A stretch of 64,000 bases of DNA from Ignavibacteria bacterium (GTDB lineage: Bacteria > Bacteroidota > Ignavibacteria > Ignavibacteriales > Melioribacteraceae). The notes under the pieces were generated by a model. That model did no database searches. It had not been told where the DNA came from and worked only from the letters and a program-made list of their open reading frames with translations. The position numbers and the translations under genes were made by a program. This document shows positions 32,738 through 41,195 of this stretch, piece after piece. Each line of letters starts with the position of its first letter. Position 1 is the stretch's first letter. The stretch is from assembly GCA_009773205.1 (NCBI GenBank), contig WPAE01000021.1, positions 62,001 to 126,000 on the forward strand. Direction: 5' to 3'.

Positions 32738-34047
32738 GACTAATTAAAGAAAGAACAGAATGTTACGAATCTTTTCACAAATCACTTCAGTATTTTACCA
32801 AAAATTCTGAAGCGAGAGGTGATTTAAAACTTTTAAGTTTTGAAAGCCACAAGAGCAATCATAACTTACTAGAAAAATACTCTTTCTTCGTACAGAATCT
32901 TTCTGCATTCCAGAAAAAAATTCTCTTTGCGCAAGGTTTATCCGAGATTCATTTATTGACTCAAGAATTTGTAAAAAGAATTCTTCAGTCTAAAGAAGTA
33001 GAAATCTTTTTGTTTACAGAAGAAAAAAGAAATCTTGTTCCATTAAATAAAAACGCTAATCATGCTCACATTAATTCTGTTAACAAAGCGCTGAAAGATG
33101 GAATACTTGAATGGATTTTTGAAACGCGTAAGCCTACTATAATTCCGGATTTAGCTGCCTACACAATAAACGGCTCTAAACTTAACCATATGCTTTTTCC
33201 AATTTATGATTCGAGTTCCGGCTATGGCGTTCTTTCTTTATACACTACCGCTTCAAAAGTTGCAGCTGATTCGATAGAAAACAATTCTGTACAAATAATT
33301 CTTGGAATAATAGTTCCAATGATAATTGCTTTACGCCAGAAACATTCGATAAACAAGTTATACCAAGAACTGCAAGTCTATCAATCCAAAGTTCAAAACG
33401 ATTTTGATGTAAATACAATTGGTAATATGGCAGAAGGATTGTTAGAAGAACTTGGAGAACCGCTTCAAGTAATTCTATCGCTTTCAAACTTAATTGAAAA
33501 CGATTATCCTCAAGTAGATAATGAGATTACTGATAACATAAAAAAACAAGTTGCAAAAGTAAGTGAACTGACTAACAGGTTATCCAAGTTTGCAGGCTTA
33601 AATAAGCCTAAGACACAAAACTTACAATCATGCAATTTGAATAAGATTGTTAAAGAATTTAAAAGTGTAATAAATGCTACTTTGCAAAACCTTGGAATAG
33701 AATGCGAGCTTGATCTTGAAGATAGCATTCCGCCTTTACTTTCCAATCCTAATGAGGTGAAACAGATTCTTGCAAGTGTATTTTCGCTCCTTAAAGCTGC
33801 ATCGCAAAAAGGGGGAGCTTTTATAATTCAAACAAAATACATCCGCGAAAAAATTGTACTCTCAGTTTTTACAACAGAACACATTGAAGGCTTAGGAACA
33901 GAATTTGATTCCAAATTTAATGTTACAGTAAAACTTGTAAACGAATTGATGAAGAAAAATGAAGGCTCGGCTGAATTTAATTCGCTCCCGCTTAAAGGAA
34001 CAATAATTCATTTGATATTTCCATTAAAAAGAAAATTGAGTGTATGA
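32734..34047 (+). CDS. GAF domain / degenerate histidine kinase (probable pseudokinase)
   Basis: 437 residues. The N-terminal half looks like a GAF domain (LLTQEFVKRILQSKEVEIFL, DGILEWIFETRKPTIIPDLA, VLSLYTTASKVAAD). The second half has the shape of a DHp plus ATPase module, but where active kinases have AHEINNPLQ this protein has GLLEELGEPLQVILSLSNLI: Glu238 stands where the phosphoaccepting His should be. The N-box (NEVKQILASVFSLLKAA) lacks its asparagine pair and no DxGxG or GxGL box is visible. It probably binds a signal or partner rather than phosphorylating itself. Sits in the fliA operon, overlapping both neighbours. Confidence 0.7.
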   Translation: MRLIKERTECYESFHKSLQYFTKNSEARGDLKLLSFESHKSNHNLLEKYSFFVQNLSAFQKKILFAQGLSEIHLLTQEFVKRILQSKEVEIFLFTEEKRNLVPLNKNANHAHINSVNKALKDGILEWIFETRKPTIIPDLAAYTINGSKLNHMLFPIYDSSSGYGVLSLYTTASKVAADSIENNSVQIILGIIVPMIIALRQKHSINKLYQELQVYQSKVQNDFDVNTIGNMAEGLLEELGEPLQVILSLSNLIENDYPQVDNEITDNIKKQVAKVSELTNRLSKFAGLNKPKTQNLQSCNLNKIVKEFKSVINATLQNLGIECELDLEDSIPPLLSNPNEVKQILASVFSLLKAASQKGGAFIIQTKYIREKIVLSVFTTEHIEGLGTEFDSKFNVTVKLVNELMKKNEGSAEFNSLPLKGTIIHLIFPLKRKLSV

Positions 34048-34646
34048 AAACGATTTTAGCAATTCTGATTTTTGTTTCTGTATTGTGCTTTGCTCAAACT
34101 ATTGAGACAAAAGAAACAGCATCTGCAGATTCTATAGATTTACACGCTCTCGTTGCAAAGCAAATTTCAGATGCAATTGCAAGGCAAAAGCAAGATGAAC
34201 TTAATCCTAAGCTCGAAGAGAAACACATTACTTTAGAAACCAATACAACTCAAAAACCAGTTGAACGCGAACAGTTAAAACCTGTTCAAGCCGAATCATC
34301 TCCATTTCTTAGTGTGCTAACTTCTGTGCCGTGGCAATACAAGGTATTTGCTTTTGCTTCTGCGGTTCTACTTGGTTTAGTGTTTACTCGAAGAATTGTA
34401 CTATCGTTTGCTCGCTCTTCTAAAAAAGCGTTAAAGAAAAAAATTGGTTTGATGCGCGAAGAGAAAATTGGCGGCTCTAAAGAGAACCCTAAATTGGCTA
34501 AAGTAAGAAAATCCTTAAAAGATAATTTAGATATGCTGAAGCAGCCAGACGCGAAGATTGGCAAGAAAGCCAAGCAGTTAAATATTTCCAAAGGTGAACT
34601 GCTGTTAGCCGCAAGATTAAAACTTTTTGAAGTAGGAAAATTGTGA
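34044..34646 (+). CDS. membrane protein of unknown function in the fliA operon
   Basis: 200 residues: a signal peptide or anchor (MKTILAILIFVSVLCFAQT), a polar periplasmic stretch rich in Glu/Thr/Gln to about residue 90, one membrane helix at about 97-114 (YKVFAFASAVLLGLVFTRRI) and a basic cytoplasmic tail ending KKAKQLNISKGELLLAARLK. The tail resembles a short helix-turn-helix-like segment but not clearly. No family recognised. It begins inside the pseudokinase gene (ATGA overlap) and ends eight bases before flgF, so it may couple signal input to flagellar assembly. Confidence 0.6.
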   Translation: MKTILAILIFVSVLCFAQTIETKETASADSIDLHALVAKQISDAIARQKQDELNPKLEEKHITLETNTTQKPVEREQLKPVQAESSPFLSVLTSVPWQYKVFAFASAVLLGLVFTRRIVLSFARSSKKALKKKIGLMREEKIGGSKENPKLAKVRKSLKDNLDMLKQPDAKIGKKAKQLNISKGELLLAARLKLFEVGKL

Positions 34647-34653
34647 GGTTGAT

Positions 34654-35364
34654 ATGGTAAAAGGAATATACACAGCCGGAAGAAGTTTAGACCACAGAAC
34701 TAAAAACATAGATGTTATTGCAAATAACCTTGCAAATCTTGGTACAACCGGATACAAGAGAGAAGTTCCGTTTACCGAAGTGCTAAATTCTTTCGGTGAA
34801 AAATTTATACACAAAGTAACAAGCCATAAACAAGGCGATTTACTTCAAACTTCTAATCCGTTAGATCTTGCTATAACCGGCGATGGATTTTTTGTTGTAC
34901 TAAACGAAAACGGTGAAAAAGAATTAACACGAAGCGGAAGATTTAAGATTAACGATGATGGCTTTTTAGTTAATGCAAATAATCAAAAGGTTGTAGGTCA
35001 AAATGGCGAAATATCTATTCAAGAAACTTTGTTAGTAAAGGATCCGGTAATTAATGTTACTAAAGGCGGAGAGATAAGAATTGGCGAGCATATTATTGAT
35101 TCTTTGTTCATTATTAAATCTGATAATCCCGGGTATTTAACTCGCGGCGGCGGTTCAAACTTTTTGATGGATAATGAAGAACTTCAAGCAGCCGCAGAAG
35201 GTTCTTATCTAATCTCTCAAGGATTTTTAGAGGAATCTAATACAAACCCGATTACGGAAATGGAATCTATGATTAACATTAATAAAGAATATGAAACGGC
35301 ACAAAAGATTATTGCGGCTTTAGATACTTCGCTTGGTCAAGCAAACGATATTGGAAAAGTTTAA
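34654..35364 (+). CDS. flgF: flagellar basal-body rod protein FlgF (FlgG-like)
   Basis: 236 residues, the size of FlgF. N-terminal GIYTAGRSLDHRTKNIDVIA with NNLANLGTTGYKREVPF, the middle LDLAITGDGFFVVLNENGEK and ELTRSGRFKINDDGFLVNAN, and C-terminal GFLEESNTNPITEMESMINI. The paralogous flgG follows after 19 bases, and the shorter length makes this the proximal-side FlgF, although the two names cannot be separated with full certainty from sequence. Confidence 0.88.
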   Translation: MVKGIYTAGRSLDHRTKNIDVIANNLANLGTTGYKREVPFTEVLNSFGEKFIHKVTSHKQGDLLQTSNPLDLAITGDGFFVVLNENGEKELTRSGRFKINDDGFLVNANNQKVVGQNGEISIQETLLVKDPVINVTKGGEIRIGEHIIDSLFIIKSDNPGYLTRGGGSNFLMDNEELQAAAEGSYLISQGFLEESNTNPITEMESMININKEYETAQKIIAALDTSLGQANDIGKV

Positions 35365-35383
35365 GTAGAATTAGGAGTATAAA

Positions 35384-36184
35384 ATGTCAACTAGAGCATT
35401 AAGAACAGCAGCAAGCGGTATGTACGCACAACAGATAAATATCGAAGTCGTATCAAACAATATTGCGAACATTAACACAACGGGCTTTAAAAAGAACAAA
35501 GCCGATTTCCAGGATTTGATGTATCAGGAAGTGCATATTAATCCGCTCACTTCATCAACTCCAGGCGTTGAAGAAACATCTACTTCCAAAATTCAAATTG
35601 GTAATGGCGTTAAGCCGGCTGCTGCTTCCAAAATATTTATACAGGGTGATATTACAGCAACCAACAATCAGTTCGATTTGGCAATACAAGGAGACGGCTT
35701 TTTTCAGGTGCGCCGCGCAGATGGAACTTTTGCTTACACGCGAGACGGCTCGTTTAAAATAAATGCCGACGGCAAGTTTGTAACGAACGGCGGTTATACT
35801 TTAGAGCCTGGCTTTACATTGAACAACAATGTTCAATCAATTTCTGTTTATAAAGATGGCTCTACAACTGCTCACGAAGCAGGAGGAAATGCCGTACCTT
35901 TAGGTAATATTGAACTTGCCCGCTTTATGAATAACGGCGGTTTAATTTCTTTAGGAGACAATCTTTACTCTGAAACTCAGGCTTCGGGACAGCCGATTTT
36001 GGGAACGCCGGGTGATCAAGGATTTGGAGAAATACATCAAGGTTATTTGGAAGCTTCAAACGTAGATATTGTTGAAGAAATGATTAACATGATTGCATCG
36101 CAGCGCGCTTACGAAATTAACTCTAAGACAGTTAAAACAGTAGAAGAAATGATGACTATGGCAAATAATCTTAAGAGAGGATAA
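35384..36184 (+). CDS. flgG: flagellar distal rod protein FlgG
   Basis: 266 residues, standard FlgG length. ALRTAASGMYAQQINIEVVS with NNIANINTTGFKKNKADFQD at the N-terminus, FDLAIQGDGFFQVRRADGTF in the middle, and GYLEASNVDIVEEMINMIAS with QRAYEINSKTVKTVEEMM at the end. A ribosome site (AGGAG) precedes the ATG. Forms the distal rod that passes through the P and L rings. Confidence 0.96.
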   Translation: MSTRALRTAASGMYAQQINIEVVSNNIANINTTGFKKNKADFQDLMYQEVHINPLTSSTPGVEETSTSKIQIGNGVKPAAASKIFIQGDITATNNQFDLAIQGDGFFQVRRADGTFAYTRDGSFKINADGKFVTNGGYTLEPGFTLNNNVQSISVYKDGSTTAHEAGGNAVPLGNIELARFMNNGGLISLGDNLYSETQASGQPILGTPGDQGFGEIHQGYLEASNVDIVEEMINMIASQRAYEINSKTVKTVEEMMTMANNLKRG

Positions 36185-36190
36185 TCTTTA

Positions 36191-36835
36191 ATGAAAATTC
36201 TGCTTTTGATATTGTTAGGATTTATTACGCTTCAGGCTAAACCGTTTGATGAAGCGTTAAGAACTTATTTGCATAACAATCTTAATTCATTTGAAAAAAT
36301 TGAATACAGCATTGTTCAGATGCCTAAGAATTTCGAAAGAATTGAAATTAACAACGAAAGAAATTTAAAACTGGTTAAAAACTTTGCATACATACCTGTA
36401 AAAGTATTTGATAAAAAAAACAAAGTAAGTTTGGCTTTGATAACAGTAAAAGTAAAGCTGTACAAAACTGCTCTTGTTGCAGCGCAAAAAGTAAATGCAA
36501 ATGAAAATCTTACAGTTGCGCAGTTCGAGAGCAAAATAAAAGATGTAGCTTCAATTGAAAGCAGTTTAATTGAACCTATAGATTTGTCTTTGTACAGAAG
36601 CAGAGTTTCTATGAAAGAAGGCACAATTTTATCTCAAGATTTAGTGGAGCTAATTCCAATTGTTAGCAAAGGCGATAAAGTAATTGTTCATGCAGGCAAA
36701 AATGGCGTTGATATTTCCATAGAAGCAATAACAAGAGAAGATGGAAATTCTGGAGAAATAATACGAGTGCAAGCCGATAGCAAAATTTTCAAAGCTAAAG
36801 TAATTGATAAATACAACTTAATGTTGGTAGAATAA
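36191..36835 (+). CDS. flgA: flagellar P-ring assembly chaperone FlgA
   Basis: 214 residues with a signal peptide (MKILLLILLGFITLQA). The C-terminal SAF-like part shows AAQKVNANENLTVAQFESKI, SRVSMKEGTILSQDLVELIP and IVSKGDKVIVHAGKNGVDIS, followed by QADSKIFKAKVIDKYNLMLV, the last strand of FlgA. It works in the periplasm to help FlgI polymerise. Gene order flgG-flgA-flgH-flgI supports the call. Confidence 0.88.
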   Translation: MKILLLILLGFITLQAKPFDEALRTYLHNNLNSFEKIEYSIVQMPKNFERIEINNERNLKLVKNFAYIPVKVFDKKNKVSLALITVKVKLYKTALVAAQKVNANENLTVAQFESKIKDVASIESSLIEPIDLSLYRSRVSMKEGTILSQDLVELIPIVSKGDKVIVHAGKNGVDISIEAITREDGNSGEIIRVQADSKIFKAKVIDKYNLMLVE

Positions 36836-36836
36836 A

Positions 36837-37412
36837 ATGAAACGAACATATTTTTTATTAGCCGTATTGTTAATGAGTTCTGCAATGTTTGGACAGAACA
36901 TGAGAAGAAATGCACAGTTCTCACTTTTCTCTGATAACAAAGCAGCTCGGATTGGCGATGCGGTTACAATAATTGTTTTGGAATCTACGCAAGCATCTAA
37001 CAACACAGAAACTTCTGCCGGCAGAAGCAGCGATATAGGTTTTACTGCCGCGGGCGCTGTTGGTGAAACTAAGATACCAAATGCAGATGCCGGACTTGGA
37101 ACTAAAAACGATTTTCAAGGAAGCGGATCCACACAAACTACCGGAAGCATACGTACTAAAATTAGCGCTGTTGTAGATACAGTTTTAGCTAACGGCAATA
37201 TGGTAATACGCGGAAGCAGAAAAATTATTATTAACGGCGAAGAACAAATTGTAAATATTAAAGGCGTTATTCGTCAATCCGATATTAATGCCGGCAACTC
37301 GGTTTTTTCACACAACATTTCTGATGCGGAAATTTCTTTTGAAGGTAGCGGAATTATTGATAATGCTCAGAAGCCAGGCTGGCTAACCAAACTTTTCCAT
37401 TGGCTGTTTTAG
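36837..37412 (+). CDS. flgH: flagellar L-ring protein FlgH, without lipobox
   Basis: 191 residues, shorter than E. coli FlgH. LFSDNKAARIGDAVTIIVLE is the characteristic FlgH motif (LFxDxRAxxVGDxxTIxI), and the C-terminal VIRGSRKIIINGEEQIVNIK with GVIRQSDINAGNSVFSHNIS and DAEISFEGSGIIDNAQKPGW is typical. The signal sequence MKRTYFLLAVLLMSSAMFGQ has no cysteine, and no cysteine occurs anywhere, so unlike most FlgH proteins it cannot be a lipoprotein. Confidence 0.93.
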   Translation: MKRTYFLLAVLLMSSAMFGQNMRRNAQFSLFSDNKAARIGDAVTIIVLESTQASNNTETSAGRSSDIGFTAAGAVGETKIPNADAGLGTKNDFQGSGSTQTTGSIRTKISAVVDTVLANGNMVIRGSRKIIINGEEQIVNIKGVIRQSDINAGNSVFSHNISDAEISFEGSGIIDNAQKPGWLTKLFHWLF

Positions 37413-37420
37413 GTGATAAA

Positions 37421-38518
37421 ATGAAAAAGCAAATTTTTACATACTTGGTGTTAATCTTTGCGGCTGCAAATTTATCTTTTGCACAACGCATTAAAGATGT
37501 TGCTTACTTGAACGGAAAGTCCACCGAGCAATTAATTGGTTATGGTTTGGTTGTTGGTCTGGCTGGAACTGGCGACAGCTACCGCTCATCTTTTACAATT
37601 CAATCGGTAACTAGTATGCTGCAACGGCTTGGAATTACCGTTCCACAAATAGATTTAAAGACAAAGAACGTTGCTGCTGTAATGGTTACTGCTAACCTAA
37701 ACGGAAATTTGAAAGCAGGCGCCGAGTTTGATGTTGTTGTTTCATCACTTGGAGACGCAACAAGTCTGCAAGGAGGAACCTTGCTAATGACACCTTTAAA
37801 CGGAATGAACGATCAAGGATTTGGATTTGCTCAAGGTTCGGTTTCTGTAGGCGGGTTCGATATTAATACTTCGAGCGGAAACAGAGTTTCTAGAAATCAT
37901 ACGCTTGCAGGCAGAGTTCCGCGCGGAGGCACTTTAAAAGAATCTTTTTCTGGAAGCGATTTTGATCCCGCGGAAGTTTCTGTGTTCTTAAAAGAACCAG
38001 ATTTTACTACAGCTCAAAATATTGCCAATGCTCTCAACACACAATTTGGCTCCAATGCTGCAATGGCTCAAGACGCTGCAGAAGTTAGAGTTGCAATTCC
38101 GCAGGAACGACAGAATAATCTTATAGCCTTTTATTCAGAATTGGAGAACCTTACTGTAGCAGTTGATGATATTGCCCGCGTTGTTCTTAATGAAAGAACC
38201 GGAACTATTGTTTCTGGGCAGAGCGTAAGAATTCAGCCGGTTACTATTACACACGGAAGCTTGAATATTAACATTCGCAACTTTCCAATAATCTCTCAGC
38301 CAAACGCTTTTTCGCAAGGCAGAACTGTTGCTATGAATAATCAAATTCCAACTGTTCAGCAGGATTCAACAAACACAGTTGCAATTCAAGGCGCAAGCAA
38401 TGTACAAGAAGTTGCAGCAGCATTAAATTCCTTAAAAGTTTCTCCAAGAGATATAATTGCAATATTCCAGGCGCTTAAAGAAGCCGGCGCATTAATGGCA
38501 GAATTAATTGTAATGTAA
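37421..38518 (+). CDS. flgI: flagellar P-ring protein FlgI
   Basis: 365 residues from the ATG at 37421, eight bases after flgH with a GGTGA ribosome site; it opens with a cleavable signal (MKKQIFTYLVLIFAAANLSF). Motifs include RIKDVAYLNGKSTEQLIGYG, LVVGLAGTGDS, KTKNVAAVMVTANL, GGTLLMTPLNGMNDQGFGFA and the final LNSLKVSPRDIIAIFQALKE. FlgI forms the peptidoglycan-level bushing of the rod. Confidence 0.96.
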   Translation: MKKQIFTYLVLIFAAANLSFAQRIKDVAYLNGKSTEQLIGYGLVVGLAGTGDSYRSSFTIQSVTSMLQRLGITVPQIDLKTKNVAAVMVTANLNGNLKAGAEFDVVVSSLGDATSLQGGTLLMTPLNGMNDQGFGFAQGSVSVGGFDINTSSGNRVSRNHTLAGRVPRGGTLKESFSGSDFDPAEVSVFLKEPDFTTAQNIANALNTQFGSNAAMAQDAAEVRVAIPQERQNNLIAFYSELENLTVAVDDIARVVLNERTGTIVSGQSVRIQPVTITHGSLNINIRNFPIISQPNAFSQGRTVAMNNQIPTVQQDSTNTVAIQGASNVQEVAAALNSLKVSPRDIIAIFQALKEAGALMAELIVM

Positions 38519-38519
38519 G

Positions 38520-39341
38520 ATGATCGAAATCAATCTTAAAATAGCGAACGAAAAACATCTTTCTAAGCCGGTTGAAACTAATACTCGGTTCGATCTAAAG
38601 GAGAAAGAAAAAATTGCGTCGGCCTCTAAGCAATTTGAAGGTCTGCTTACTTCTATGATGCTAAAAAGCATGAACAAGACTACACAAGGAATGTTTGGAG
38701 GCGGTGAAGATGGTTATGGCAACGATATGTTCGATAGTTTATTTGAACAAGAAATCGCTTCTAAAATGTCTGAAACTAAAAGTTTGGGAATAGCAGAAAA
38801 ATTATATAGAAATATAACCGGCGAAGAATTGCCCCCCGAACTCAGAAACAAAATCTCGGAAAAAATTATTCCAGCAAAAATTCATAATACGTCTGTTCCT
38901 TCAGATTCAACAAAAGTACAGCCAAGCGGCTCTGCAAGACAGCGGTTAGATAATTATCAGCCTCATATTGAAGAAGCTTCGAGAAAATTTGGAATAGACC
39001 AAAGCATTATCAAATCCATAATAATGACCGAGTCGGCGGCTAACAATAAAGCTGTTTCTAGTGCAAAAGCCAAAGGTTTAATGCAGTTGATAGATTCTAC
39101 CGCCTCAGATATGGGTGTGCGTAATGTCTTTAATCCACGCGAAAATATACTTGGAGGCACTAAATATTTTGCACAAATGCTTCGACAATATAGTGGCGAT
39201 GTAAAGCTTGCATTAGCAGCTTATAATGCCGGACCGCAAAATGTTGCAAAGTATAAAGGCGTTCCGCCGTTTGAAGAGACAAAAAATTACATTAATAAAG
39301 TACTAGGTTATTTAGATCATTTTAAAGAGAGTAAACAATGA
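38520..39341 (+). CDS. flgJ: FlgJ-type rod-binding domain fused to a lytic transglycosylase
   Basis: 273 residues in two domains. The first, about 35-105, is the FlgJ rod-capping domain (KQFEGLLTSMMLKSMNKTTQ, FDSLFEQEIASKMSETKSLG). The second, about 140-265, is an SLT goose-lysozyme-type transglycosylase: IIKSIIMTESAANNKAV with the catalytic Glu at about 171, AKGLMQLIDSTASDMGV and LALAAYNAGPQNVAKYKG. In gamma-proteobacteria the second domain of FlgJ is instead a glucosaminidase; the SLT fusion is an alternative way to open peptidoglycan for the rod. No signal peptide, consistent with export through the flagellar channel. Confidence 0.92.
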   Translation: MIEINLKIANEKHLSKPVETNTRFDLKEKEKIASASKQFEGLLTSMMLKSMNKTTQGMFGGGEDGYGNDMFDSLFEQEIASKMSETKSLGIAEKLYRNITGEELPPELRNKISEKIIPAKIHNTSVPSDSTKVQPSGSARQRLDNYQPHIEEASRKFGIDQSIIKSIIMTESAANNKAVSSAKAKGLMQLIDSTASDMGVRNVFNPRENILGGTKYFAQMLRQYSGDVKLALAAYNAGPQNVAKYKGVPPFEETKNYINKVLGYLDHFKESKQ

Positions 39342-39790
39342 GCGCCAGACTATTAATTGCATCGTTAAAAGCACAAGACGTTAATCTTAGCTTATTACTT
39401 GAAGCCATGGATTTACAGAAGCAAGCCATAATTAAAAACGATTATACAACGCTCGAAAGCGCTATTAACAATGAGCAAAAAATCTTGTTTGATGTAGAGC
39501 GCGAAGAAAACACACGCAATAAAGTTGTTAAAGAATTATCCAAAACTTGGAACTTAGAACTTCGTGAAAACTCTATGGAAAGCCTGATTAACCAAGCTGG
39601 CAATTATTTGGGAAACGAGCTTAATGAATTACAAGTTGTAAGAAAATCTATGAGAGAAAAAGTTAATAAAATTAAAAGCACTAATACACAATTGAAAGAT
39701 GTTATTGATTTTTCACGCAATATGATAAAGGAAACGATGATGATGGTTGTTGGACCAAATAAAAGAGCACTTATAAACAAGAGAGTGTAA
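39338..39790 (+). CDS. flgN: flagellar export chaperone FlgN
   Basis: 150 residues, an all-helical protein with the FlgN pattern: LLEAMDLQKQAIIKNDYTTL with ESAINNEQKILFDVEREEN, and a late ANTQLKDV-like region (INKIKSTNTQLKDVIDFSRN). FlgN guards the hook-filament junction proteins FlgK and FlgL, whose genes follow directly. Overlaps flgJ by four bases. Confidence 0.85.
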   Translation: MSARLLIASLKAQDVNLSLLLEAMDLQKQAIIKNDYTTLESAINNEQKILFDVEREENTRNKVVKELSKTWNLELRENSMESLINQAGNYLGNELNELQVVRKSMREKVNKIKSTNTQLKDVIDFSRNMIKETMMMVVGPNKRALINKRV

Positions 39791-39791
39791 A

Positions 39792-41192
39792 ATGGGAATT
39801 GGCAGATTATTAGATTTATCCGTTAGAACAATGAGTACATATCAAAGTGCAATTGATATTGCTTCTCAAAATATTTCTAACGCAGGCAGCGCTGATTATA
39901 CACGACAAAAAGTTGTGTTAGCTTCCGAAACCGCTAACAACGGGCAAGGCGCCGGCGTTAAGATTCAAGATGTTCTGCGCATACGCGATGAAATTCTTGA
40001 TAGTCAATTAAGAAAGTATCAATCTACTTATTCAGACAATACCAAGCGTTCCGAGATTCTTCAAAAAATTGAAGCGCTTTTGGGCGAACCATCCGATGAA
40101 GGATTATCTGCTTACTTTACTCAGTTTTTTAATGCTTGGGATGAACTATCTGCCAATCCTACTTCTACTCAGCTTAGACTAAATGTAATTCAAAAAGCTC
40201 AACAGTTAAGCGAACGTTATAAAGATCAAATAGACGGATTTAGCGAAATACAATTTACTACTCAAAGAGAAGCAACGGTTCAAGTTGAAAAAATTAACCA
40301 CTTCCTAAAAGAAATACATGAATTAAACCAAAAAGTATATGAAACTGAAGTGCGCGGCAATGAAGCAAACGATCTTAAAGACCAAAGAGACAAGCAAATA
40401 AATGAACTGAGCAAACTCGTAAACATCTCAGTTAATAGAAATTCTTTTGGCGCGGTACAAGTAAATGTAGGCGGCGTTTATGGTGCGGATCAAACCGGGT
40501 TTAATCAATTTAAGTTATCTATTATAAACGGACAAATGAAGCTGGTTCATTCAAGCAATGAGAACGCTGTTGCCATTGTAAATGGAGGAGAGTTTAACGC
40601 TATTGCAGATATTTATTCTAATAAAATTATTAAGTATAAAGCTGATTACGAAACATTAGCAACAACTTTTGTTAATAAGGTTAACGAAATACATGTTAGC
40701 GGGAATACTCTTGTTAATAGCGGTTCATCTTCTACGGGCATTCCTTTTTTTGGTGAACTTGCACCTGGTGGAAGTGTAATAAACGCTTTTGTAGATGGAA
40801 AGATGTATATCAATACTTCAATTCTGCAAAGTCCGAAAAATATTGCGGCTTCTTCAACTGCCGGGCACGATGGCAACAGCGAGATAGCCAATAAAATTGC
40901 GGCTCTTTTCAAAACAAAATTTTCTGAGCTAGGCGAAAATAACTTTGTAGATAAATACGCCGAGATTTTAAGCTCTATTGGAATGGATAAAGTTGTTGCA
41001 GACAACGGTATTAAATCCGGCGGATTGATTATGCAAAATTTAGAGACGCAAAAAATGTCCTATTCCGGTGTTTCAATTGAAGAAGAAATGACAAACGTTA
41101 TGAAGTACCAACGATCTTTCGAAGCTGCTGCTAAATTGATTAAAATTGCAGATGAGCTGTTAAACACAGTAATAAATATGGCCGTAAGGTGA
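39792..41192 (+). CDS. flgK: hook-filament junction protein FlgK (HAP1)
   Basis: 466 residues. N-terminal LLDLSVRTMSTYQSAIDIAS with QNISNAGSADYTRQKVVLAS (the SNAxTxGYxRQ type), then LSAYFTQFFNAWDELSANPT and LRLNVIQKAQQLSERY, and C-terminal SGVSIEEEMTNVMKYQRSFE with AAAKLIKIADELLNTVINM. Secreted through the flagellar channel and forms the first junction ring. Confidence 0.96.
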   Translation: MGIGRLLDLSVRTMSTYQSAIDIASQNISNAGSADYTRQKVVLASETANNGQGAGVKIQDVLRIRDEILDSQLRKYQSTYSDNTKRSEILQKIEALLGEPSDEGLSAYFTQFFNAWDELSANPTSTQLRLNVIQKAQQLSERYKDQIDGFSEIQFTTQREATVQVEKINHFLKEIHELNQKVYETEVRGNEANDLKDQRDKQINELSKLVNISVNRNSFGAVQVNVGGVYGADQTGFNQFKLSIINGQMKLVHSSNENAVAIVNGGEFNAIADIYSNKIIKYKADYETLATTFVNKVNEIHVSGNTLVNSGSSSTGIPFFGELAPGGSVINAFVDGKMYINTSILQSPKNIAASSTAGHDGNSEIANKIAALFKTKFSELGENNFVDKYAEILSSIGMDKVVADNGIKSGGLIMQNLETQKMSYSGVSIEEEMTNVMKYQRSFEAAAKLIKIADELLNTVINMAVR

Positions 41193-41195
41193 GTT

